DNA from: JAQICX01 sp964441455
GTDB taxonomy: Bacteria; Verrucomicrobiota; Kiritimatiellia; JAQICX01
Length of the DNA: 5,727 nt
Direction of reading: 5' to 3'
Assembly: GCA_964441455.1 (NCBI GenBank)
Contig: CAYTUX010000067.1
Span: 1-5,727 of the forward strand
The notes beneath the pieces were generated by a model. The model was not told the DNA's origin. It did no database searches and worked only from the letters and a program-made list of their open reading frames with translations. Position 1 is the stretch's first letter. Every line of letters begins with the position of its first letter. Made by a program: the position numbers and the translations under genes. Shown here in pieces: positions 1 through 4,193 of this stretch.

Positions 1-2
1 CT

Positions 3-24
3 AAACAGGGGAGGAGCACTTTGG
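3..24 (+). repeat. Dispersed 22-bp word, copy 1
   Basis: It begins AAACAGGGGAGGAGCACTT and continues TGG. It matches 124-145 exactly, matches 336-354 over its first 19 bases, and matches 5706-5727 as the reverse complement. The next six bases (ATCTGA) also match the inverted right-end copy better than copy 2 does. The window edge cuts through this repeat, so it probably continues to the left. Confidence 0.9.
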
Positions 25-51
25 ATCTGAGAGGAGGAAGGAATATACAAT

Positions 52-72
52 AGCCAACAGCCAATATCCAAG
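52..72. repeat. Near-tandem 7-bp repeat (AGCCAAC type)
   Basis: There are three consecutive units of exactly 7 bp: AGCCAAC, AGCCAAT and a diverged third unit ending in CCAAG. It is one of several tracts in this window with period 7 but unrelated unit sequences. Confidence 0.7.
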
Positions 73-115
73 GATGAAGGAAAAATCACCCCTCCCACGC
101 TCGCACGCGAGGTGA

Positions 116-135
116 CCTCCCCTAAACAGGGGAGG
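116..135. repeat. Perfect 8-bp hairpin overlapping repeat copy 2
   Basis: CCTCCCCT at 116-123 pairs perfectly with AGGGGAGG at 128-135 around an AAAC loop. The right arm is the beginning of dispersed-word copy 2, so the word may be half of a cruciform-forming element. No T-tract follows, so it is not a typical intrinsic terminator. Confidence 0.75.
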
Positions 136-206
136 AGCACTTTGGAACTAATGTGGAAAGTAATTTTTGTAGCACCGATGTTCCTCATCGGCATCAATAT
201 AGATAA

Positions 207-219
207 GTTGCGAAGCAAC
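207..219. repeat. Mini hairpin GTTGC-GAA-GCAAC
   Basis: Perfect 5-bp arms flank a GAA loop. It sits inside the segment that is present in the left module copy and absent from the right one. The 5-3-5 architecture is the same as the GGGGC-AAC-GCCCC hairpin at 5502-5514. Confidence 0.7.
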
Positions 220-226
220 ACAATAG

Positions 227-247
227 TTTACCATTTACCGTTTACAT
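227..247. repeat. Near-tandem 7-bp repeat (TTTACCA type)
   Basis: There are three consecutive heptads: TTTACCA, TTTACCG and a third beginning TTTAC. The tract lies in the 61-bp segment specific to the left module copy. Confidence 0.75.
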
Positions 248-256
248 TTTTTTCAG

Positions 257-291
257 GTCATGCGTCTGGCGTCATGAGTCATGCGTCAAAA
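257..291. repeat. Five-unit 7-bp repeat (GTCATGC type)
   Basis: There are five consecutive heptads, each starting with GTC. Units 1 and 4 are GTCATGC, unit 2 is GTCTGGC, unit 3 differs from unit 1 only in its last base, and unit 5 runs into an A-tract. The inverted counterpart is at 5618-5652. The strict 7-bp register over 35 bp makes chance unlikely. Confidence 0.85.
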
Positions 292-335
292 AAGATAATG
301 TTTGATGGACAGGAAGAACCTCTCCCCACCCTCAT

Positions 336-354
336 AAACAGGGGAGGAGCACTT
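336..354 (+). repeat. Dispersed 19-bp word, copy 3
   Basis: This is the 19-base AAACAGGGGAGGAGCACTT word. Here the following bases (GTG) differ from copies 1 and 2, which marks the right limit of the strictly conserved core. A C-rich stretch upstream (321-329) gives a looser version of the 116-135 hairpin. Confidence 0.85.
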
Positions 355-453
355 GTGATTAACGGAGGGGGTTGGGTGCTGACATGCTGTCAACGGAATA
401 AAGGAAAGGCGAAGCCATTGTTTATTTTCCAGGGCTTTGCTTTCAATCACGGC

Positions 454-481
454 TCCACGGGGGCAAGCCCCGAGGTGACCT
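454..481 (+). repeat. GC hairpin with flanks shared with 93-118
   Basis: CGGGG (458-462) and CCCCG (468-472) form a perfect hairpin around GCAAG. The flanks CTCCACG and CGAGGTGACCT match CTCCCACG and CGAGGTGACCT at 93-99 and 108-118. There the flanks enclose a different hairpin (CTCG/CGAG at 100-111). The flanks are therefore conserved while the hairpin between them is replaced. Confidence 0.65.
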
Positions 482-505
482 GTGGAAAAAGTTTTCAGTG
501 GTACA

Positions 506-521
506 AGTTAAGTGTTAAGTT
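506..521. repeat. Near-tandem 7-bp repeat (AGTTAAG type), copy 1
   Basis: The heptads are AGTTAAG and TGTTAAG, followed by TT. Nearly the same sequence occurs at 3620-3635 (AGCTAAG, TGTTAAG), so this tract is a dispersed module and not only a local slippage product. Confidence 0.65.
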
Positions 522-581
522 TCACTCCGTGGGCAGGAAGGAACAAACTCTTGGTTTGATGGTAAGCAGAACACCTAGTTA

Positions 582-1754
582 TTAACAATTCTGGTTTTTC
601 GGACACATTTTGTAGCATCTCGCACAGCACACGCAGTTTAGTTTGTCAATCACGTATGTTTTGTTCCGCCTTATTTTACATAAACTAATCAGTTTAATTA
701 TTACAACAGCTGCCAGATATAGCCCAAATATCATTGTTATAATCTTAATTTCCTTTTCAGCCGCCATTGCATTATTCATAAGTGTTTCAATGTCGGCTTG
801 GTTTTCAATCGAATTATTATATGATATTACATCCGGATTTATATGTATCAGTCCTTTGCCTATGTACAGCCCGAATATCAATCCTAGTGCAATTATACCG
901 GGAGATATTGCCAGACATGCTTTAAGTCTGTTAATTGATATATTGTGCTTTTCATTTTTTGTGTTTGGAGGAATTATTGCATTCATGGGGCACACGTCTT
1001 TGCAGAAGTCGCAGTTGATGCAATCTTTGTCCATAGGAATATCAGCCGGTTTTGAACTGAATATTGAAAAAACTTTCAGAATTGCTCCATATGGACATAG
1101 ATATTTACAATAAGGTCTGGTATTAACCAATCCTATTAAAAGTATCACAAGAGTTGCTGCTAATGCACCCTTTGCGAATGTCATACGAAAAATTCCTACA
1201 TATGGATCCTGACTGCATATGATGAAATCGATGTTAAGTACTGCGTATAGCAGAGCAAATCCCAGATAGAAAAATGGAACAAGAGTCAGAATTTCGTGTA
1301 TAGGCTTTGGAATGCGGAAGTTTTTATAATTTAATATATCCTGAATTCCACCAAGTGGACATGCTGCACCGCAGAATATTCTACCCCAGAACATTGCCGC
1401 AATTACAGGAATAAGAAAAATGAATATTTGACTAAGTGTTATTGGATATGTTTTGTCTGCAACAGACAATGATACGGTCTGTATTGCACCAATTGAACAG
1501 AGACAGCCGTTTTTTATGAATCCAAAGACAATAACAACTAAAAATATCAGAAAAATTTGTATTTTTCTGCTTCTTAGTTTGTAAAATATATATACAGTTA
1601 GTGCAAGAATTATGAATAGGGCAATCGGATTATATATTTCAGGAATATTCATAAAATCCGGAGACGGAAGAGGTGTGGGAGGAATTTGATAGTTGTTGGA
1701 AAAGTCAGGTTTTGGAAATCTGAATTCTGCTATGTTAATTATGTCTATTATCAT
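582..1754 (-). CDS. Membrane-bound polyferredoxin, NapH/NosR-like
   Basis: This 390-residue integral membrane iron-sulfur protein probably moves electrons between the cytoplasmic-side quinol or ferredoxin pool and a periplasmic partner. I see about seven hydrophobic helices (near 44-60, 65-80, 108-123, 155-175, 195-211, 283-300, 337-357). After helix 3 comes GRIFCGAACP (Cys128, Cys132), and after helix 5 RPYCKYLCPYG (Cys216, Cys220). These are the paired CxxxCP motifs typical of the NapH/NosR/MauN group. A ferredoxin motif, Cys245-x2-Cys248-x2-Cys251-x3-Cys255-Pro, follows. A second one sits at the C-terminus (Cys374, Cys377, Cys380, Cys384-Pro), which is unusual because most NapH proteins are about 290 residues with four helices. 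By the positive-inside rule, all these clusters face the cytoplasm. No N-terminal FMN-binding domain of the NosR type is present. The start overlaps the upstream stop (ATGA), implying translational coupling. Exact redox partner unknown. Confidence 0.88.
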   Translation of the reverse strand: MIIDIINIAEFRFPKPDFSNNYQIPPTPLPSPDFMNIPEIYNPIALFIILALTVYIFYKLRSRKIQIFLIFLVVIVFGFIKNGCLCSIGAIQTVSLSVADKTYPITLSQIFIFLIPVIAAMFWGRIFCGAACPLGGIQDILNYKNFRIPKPIHEILTLVPFFYLGFALLYAVLNIDFIICSQDPYVGIFRMTFAKGALAATLVILLIGLVNTRPYCKYLCPYGAILKVFSIFSSKPADIPMDKDCINCDFCKDVCPMNAIIPPNTKNEKHNISINRLKACLAISPGIIALGLIFGLYIGKGLIHINPDVISYNNSIENQADIETLMNNAMAAEKEIKIITMIFGLYLAAVVIIKLISLCKIRRNKTYVIDKLNCVCCARCYKMCPKNQNC

Positions 1755-2305
1755 AAATATTTTTCCGGTAAAAGATATGGAGATGCTGCATCAATTTTTT
1801 TTATAGCATCATATTTGCATAAAGCTGCAATATTACAAATGTTGCACTGTTTGCAAAGATCCTGATTAATTTGCAGAATTAAAGAGCCGTTGCCGAATGC
1901 CTGACATGCTTCAGCACAGCGACCGCAACCGATACAAAGTCTTTCATCAATTTTATATTCAAAATATGGATCATCAATAAATTGTCTTTTTATTGCATTT
2001 GTGGGACAGCGTAAGTTTTCTGCAGCGGTATTACGTGCTATATAATTGTTCTGATAATATCCGCTGCAGAAGTCACAATATCCGCAGGTTGCATATAGAT
2101 GAAAGCACTTTGTTGCAGATGGAGTCATAACACAGTTGACTGCACAATCCCCGCAGTTCTGACACTTGTTGGGATCAATCTGCCAGACTGTCTGATATGA
2201 CTCTCTTTTTTTCCAAAGAAATACTCCAGAACATAAAAGGAATATACTGCCTATCATCTTCTTGAAAAAATTTCTTCTTGAAATATTGTTGTTTTGATTC
2301 ATCAT
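1751..2305 (-). CDS. Tat-exported four-cluster ferredoxin, NapG-like
   Basis: This 184-residue iron-sulfur protein begins with a twin-arginine signal, SRRNFFK at 9-15. A hydrophobic stretch (17-31) and then Lys-Lys-Arg follow, with no clear AxA cleavage site, so the segment may stay as a membrane anchor. Four cysteine motifs follow: Cys48/51/54/58, Cys74/77/80 with a distant Cys100-Pro, Cys124/127/130/134, and Cys151/154/157/163. That is enough ligands for four [4Fe-4S] clusters, as in NapG, although NapG is usually longer (about 230 residues). Extra cysteines lie at 25 and 67. With the overlapping membrane polyferredoxin it should form a NapGH-type relay with this subunit on the periplasmic side. 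Two adjacent ATG codons open the frame (2305 and 2302). No good Shine-Dalgarno sequence precedes them. Confidence 0.87.
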   Translation of the reverse strand: MMNQNNNISRRNFFKKMIGSIFLLCSGVFLWKKRESYQTVWQIDPNKCQNCGDCAVNCVMTPSATKCFHLYATCGYCDFCSGYYQNNYIARNTAAENLRCPTNAIKRQFIDDPYFEYKIDERLCIGCGRCAEACQAFGNGSLILQINQDLCKQCNICNIAALCKYDAIKKIDAASPYLLPEKYL

Positions 2306-2328
2306 TTTTTTTATTTCAGTTTTATGGT

Positions 2329-2357
2329 ATTCTAGAGATGATTAACGTGATTGACAA
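2329..2357 (-). promoter_or_regulatory. Sigma-70-type promoter of the ferredoxin operon
   Basis: On the minus strand, TTGTCA (2352-2357) and TAGAAT (2329-2334) are separated by exactly 17 bp, and each matches the consensus at five of six bases. Transcription would start near 2322, giving a leader of about 16 nt before the ATG at 2305. That leader is A-rich and lacks a clear Shine-Dalgarno sequence, so initiation may rely on an unstructured 5' end. Confidence 0.65.
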
Positions 2358-2362
2358 GAAAT

Positions 2363-2470
2363 TTATTTCATATACTCTTTGATATCCTTGATTTTACGAT
2401 TGGTCATTAGCATGACGGCATATCTTTGCTGTTCAGTTTTGGCAAAGGGCACAAAGAAGAAAAAGAGAAA
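2363..2470 (-). pseudogene. Possible C-terminal gene remnant
   Basis: The minus strand reads PFAKTEQQRYAVMLMTNRK and then IKDIKEYMK before a TAA at 2363-2365. This tail is charged, amphipathic and protein-like, unlike the Phe-rich stretch before it, which comes from a TTC/TTT tract. The frame stays open to about 2595, but there it translates repeat DNA, and the only in-frame ATG codons lie inside the tail. I do not recognise the family. It could be the end of a gene cut by the repeat element at 2484-2544, or chance. It ends just upstream of the ferredoxin promoter. Confidence 0.3.
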
Positions 2471-2483
2471 AGAATTTAAACGC

Positions 2484-2544
2484 CTGTCTGCGAGCCTGCC
2501 TGTTCGTGTACTCACGCAGACAGACGAGCATCGCACAGGCAGGC
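2484..2544. repeat. Interleaved (pseudoknot-order) inverted repeats
   Basis: Arm A, CTGTCTGCG (2484-2492), is the reverse complement of 2515-2523. Arm B, GCCTGCCTGT (2494-2503), is the reverse complement of 2535-2544. Both matches are perfect, and the order is A-B-A'-B', so the two stems interlock and are not nested. A and B also resemble each other (GCCTGTCTG against GCCTGCCTG), so alternative pairings exist. The segment is much more GC-rich than the DNA around it. Confidence 0.8.
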
Positions 2545-2560
2545 AACTAAAAGAATTATT

Positions 2561-2636
2561 TGCAGAATGATTGATTGCAGAATGATTAAGAAGAAAGAGT
2601 TATGACAGAATCATTGAACGACAAAATCATTGAAGT
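2561..2636. repeat. Two pairs of 15/16-bp direct repeats in mirrored orientation
   Basis: The first pair starts TGCAGAATGATT at 2561 and 2576 (period 15). The second pair, ACAGAATCATTGAAC and ACAAAATCATTGAAG, starts at 2605 and 2621 (period 16). The AATGATT core of the first pair is the reverse complement of the AATCATT core of the second, so the whole tract is an imperfect palindrome. It could be a binding-site cluster or a decayed mobile repeat. No gene next to it suggests which. Confidence 0.65.
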
Positions 2637-2668
2637 TAAAAACAAGAACTTTTTATACATTAATTCGA

Positions 2669-3082
2669 TTAAAAAGTATCATACAAAAAACTGTGGTTTG
2701 AAAGATTAAATTCAAGTAGTGAACCTGCTGTTATGACAGGAAGTTCAGGCAAATCTTCATAAAAATAACGAAGACATGGTATTGCCTCTGGAACAGCTTG
2801 TATTTCGTCTAAAAACAATAGTTTACCTTCAGTCACACTAAGATCTTTATTTGTTATAAACTCAATTTTCCTACAAATTTCTTGTACATTGTTTGTAGCA
2901 AATATTTTATTTAATCCTTTATGCTTCTCTAAATTTATTTCAACCAAATCAAGATTATGATTTTCTGCAAAGTTCTGTACAGTGGTAGATTTACCAACTT
3001 GTCTTGCTCCACGAAGAATTAATGGTTTTCGGGTTTTCTTTGAAAACCAATTATTAATGTTTTGTTCTATATGTCTTTTCAT
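2669..3082 (-). pseudogene. Truncated AAA-type ATPase (DUF4143/COG1373 family)
   Basis: The 137 residues match the start of the COG1373 ATPases. There is a short basic N-terminus (MKRHIEQNINNWF), then a Walker A motif GARQVGKST (25-33), a Walker B motif with its DE pair and IQ (KLLFLDEIQ, 87-95), and the sensor-1-like VITAGSLLEF (116-125). Intact members are about 380-430 residues. Here family resemblance stops near His130-Ser-Phe, and a five-residue tail leads to TAA. The arginine-finger region and the C-terminal DUF4143 domain are missing, and I find no continuation in the other minus frames just past the break (about 2686-2690). It is most likely a non-functional remnant, though the start signals are still intact. 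Confidence 0.8.
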
Positions 3083-3530
3083 GTTTGAACTCCTGCCTAT
3101 TTAGGGCATCCTGTTTAATTCATAAAACTCTTATTGAGAATTCTTTAAACAGTAAACCCTGTTTTTGAAAAGTATAGGATATTTCAGTCAAAATGCAAGA
3201 AAAAAAGCGAAATACCCAGTCAAAATGTTCAAAAAATCCAAAAACATACCCATTTTTTATGTAATTATCGACCAAAACACCCCGCTGTTTTATGCAAATA
3301 TTATTTTCTTAGGTCAAGTTTTCTGCCCGATTCACTCATGTTATACTTATCTAGATTTGTCGAAGGTGTGCATTTAGTCCGATGATTTTATCTGTGCTCA
3401 AAATGAAAAGTTGATAAGTCTGAAATTAATCTGTAAGTTGAATTATATTGTTAGAAGTATTAATTCACTGCAGGTCATTTCCAACTATATGATTGGCATG
3501 CGTATTATACAAGAACGCAGAGAAAAAGAA
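3083..3530. other. Gene-free AT-rich spacer
   Basis: I see no credible gene. A 70-codon plus-strand frame at 3165-3377 has no domain and a Lys/Phe-rich composition expected from AT-rich DNA. The only structure I can support is a pair of 11-bp direct repeats, CAGTCAAAATG, at 3185-3195 and 3217-3227 (period 32), embedded in loosely similar flanks. It lies about 100-145 bp upstream of the truncated ATPase start and could be old regulatory DNA of that gene. Confidence 0.6.
3090..3095 (-). promoter_or_regulatory. Ribosome binding site of the truncated ATPase
   Basis: On the minus strand a CAGGAG-type Shine-Dalgarno sequence lies 7 nt before the ATG at 3082. It supports that start and suggests the N-terminal end of the gene was not disturbed by the truncation. 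Confidence 0.6.
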
Positions 3531-3537
3531 GGATTAC

Positions 3538-3600
3538 CCCTCCGTCACGCCGTCATTTGCTTTTTGTTTAAAAGCAAATAACAGTGTGGTAACCACCGGA
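3538..3600 (+). repeat. Dispersed hairpin module, copy 1
   Basis: ATTTGCTTTT (3555-3564) and AAAAGCAAAT (3570-3579) form a perfect 10-bp stem around a TGTTT loop. Imperfect outer arms extend it (CACGCCGTC against AACAGTGTG). About 45 bp of this module reappear in inverted orientation around 5535-5580. There the inner stem is 9 bp and the outer flanks (GTCACGC) are recognisable. Confidence 0.8.
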
Positions 3601-3619
3601 CAAAGTTTTTAGAGGTAAG

Positions 3620-3635
3620 AGCTAAGTGTTAAGTT
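3620..3635. repeat. Near-tandem 7-bp repeat (AGCTAAG type), copy 2
   Basis: The heptads AGCTAAG and TGTTAAG are followed by TT, nearly identical to 506-521. The tract abuts the left 19-bp inverted repeat of the 3631-4016 element. Confidence 0.65.
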
Positions 3636-3757
3636 CAGATATCTTGATCCGGCGGAAGTTCAAGTGTCCCATGTTTCAGACTTTTGCGAACAGCGAGGAC
3701 GCAGTCCCTTCCGTCTGCAAATCCAGCATTAGAAAGCAGTTCGGGAGGGTTGCCCAG
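3635..3757 (-). pseudogene. Short C-terminal coding remnant, family not recognised
   Basis: Forty codons on the minus strand are open between stops and read like real protein, including ELLSNAGFADGRDCVLAVRK and then a tail rich in Leu, Pro and Asp ending in DQDI. The stretch is visibly richer in GC than its neighbours, which supports a coding origin. It has no start codon, and its stop lies inside the left 19-bp inverted repeat. The other end of the element reads the same last four residues and stop on the plus strand (3998 onward). I cannot name the family. Confidence 0.35.
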
Positions 3758-3817
3758 CTATTAACTTTACATTGGAGTTTGATATAGGATTGTTTTTCTG
3801 ATCTGTTAGTAGCTGGG
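3753..3817. repeat. Imperfect inverted repeat built on a 13-bp word
   Basis: CCCAGCTATTAAC (3753-3765) and GTTAGTAGCTGGG (3805-3817) pair at 12 of 13 positions across a 39-bp spacer. A third copy, CCCAGCTACTAAC at 5417-5429, is the exact reverse complement of the right arm and lies in the leader of the AsmA-like gene. Confidence 0.7.
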
Positions 3818-3850
3818 ATTAATGCAGACAATGCATGAATGTGACTTTCT

Positions 3851-3881
3851 TTATATAGTTTTTTAACTCAAAACTATATAA
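3851..3881. repeat. Perfect 12-bp AT-rich hairpin
   Basis: TTATATAGTTTT (3851-3862) and AAAACTATATAA (3870-3881) flank a 7-nt loop. An outer GTGAC (3841-3845) and GTCAC (3888-3892) extend the symmetry. It could be a cruciform or an operator-like site. No T-tract follows the stem directly. Confidence 0.75.
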
Positions 3882-4016
3882 TATGGGGTCACTTTCATTT
3901 TCCGCACCTTTTTTTTGTTAAAATTGCAAAATATTTCATAACCATCAATAATATCAGTCAGTTTGGGAGATTAAGAATTATTTTGATGAGGTATAGAGAT
4001 CAAGATATCTGAAGTT

Positions 4017-4193
4017 GCGCTGCGTTGTTTCTTAATATTTTAGAAGCAGTGAAAATATTTTTTAATGCCGATGAGGATGTATTAACTCCCATTCTTTAAG
4101 ATATAATATGGATTTTTAGTTTGTGAGCGAGATTCAAGATTGCAAGAGGGGGCTTCTTATCCACAAAATATAATGAAAAAACTTTAAATAATC
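4017..4193. other. Gene-free spacer downstream of the AsmA-like gene
   Basis: No gene is visible. AATATTTT (4034-4041) and AAAATATT (4052-4059), followed by four T residues, make a weak hairpin that would read as a terminator only on the plus strand. GCCGATGAGGA at 4065-4075 repeats the start of the CCGATG hairpin found in the two composite modules, but the second arm is missing. I see no clear intrinsic terminator for the AsmA-like gene. Confidence 0.5.

Larger units (their letters stand above)
124..306 (+). repeat. Composite repeat module, left copy (inverted at 5598-5727)
   Basis: In order, the module contains the 22-bp dispersed word, a conserved stretch around GTAATTTTTG, a CCGATG/CATCGG hairpin at about 178-192, a heptad tract at 257-291 and a conserved tail ending at 306. 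The reverse complement of 5598-5727 follows the same order. By eye there are about 6 mismatches over the first 71 bases and 3 mismatches plus one indel over the last 50. The left copy carries about 61 bp (195-255) where the right copy has about 6 bp. The extra segment includes its own mini hairpin and a heptad tract. Confidence 0.88.
1..581. other. Gene-free repeat mosaic at the left edge
   Basis: I see no convincing gene here. The plus strand is open from 112 to 585, but that stretch runs through repeat copies and hairpins and has no recognisable domain. The region holds three copies of a 19-22 bp word, three near-tandem heptad tracts, a perfect 8-bp hairpin, several mini hairpins, and the left copy of a composite module repeated in inverted orientation at the right end. 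It follows the 3' end of the polyferredoxin gene. A GC-rich hairpin at 458-472 lies about 110 bp past that stop codon, but it lacks a T-tract, so I do not call it a terminator. Confidence 0.75.
3631..4016. mobile_element. Possible MITE-like element with 19-bp inverted ends
   Basis: AAGTTCAGATATCTTGATC (3631-3649) is matched by the reverse complement of 3998-4016 with one mismatch, and the inner 16 bp (3634-3649 and 3998-4013) are perfect. The pair encloses about 350 bp that contain two further inverted repeats and a short stretch of apparent coding sequence but no transposase. I see no clear target-site duplication. It could be a small non-autonomous element, a decayed insertion sequence, or two copies of a shorter dispersed repeat facing each other. 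Confidence 0.45.

Noticed and set aside
52..291. CRISPR-like array from the clustered repeats
   Set aside because: The repeat units are only 7 bp and contiguous, with no spacers of constant length and no cas gene.
454..481. Intrinsic terminator for the ferredoxin operon
   Set aside because: The hairpin is stable, but it lies about 110 bp past the stop and is not followed by a T-tract on the minus strand.
112..585. A 157-codon plus-strand open frame
   Set aside because: It translates the composite repeat module, hairpins and heptad tracts, has no recognisable domain, and its start lies within a repeated CGAGGTGACCT site.
643..1113. A 156-codon plus-strand open frame
   Set aside because: It lies entirely antisense to the polyferredoxin gene, whose cysteine motifs and helices make the minus strand the real coding strand.
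2220..2240. Lipoprotein signal around Cys25 of the Tat ferredoxin
   Set aside because: The residue before the cysteine is Leu, not Gly, Ala or Ser, so the lipobox does not fit. An uncleaved anchor is more likely.
2379..2570. A 63-codon plus-strand open frame
   Set aside because: It crosses the interleaved inverted repeats and shows no domain. The minus strand reads more like protein over 2363-2470.
3165..3377. A 70-codon plus-strand open frame
   Set aside because: Its composition is what AT-rich spacer DNA gives, it has no good ribosome binding site and no motif.
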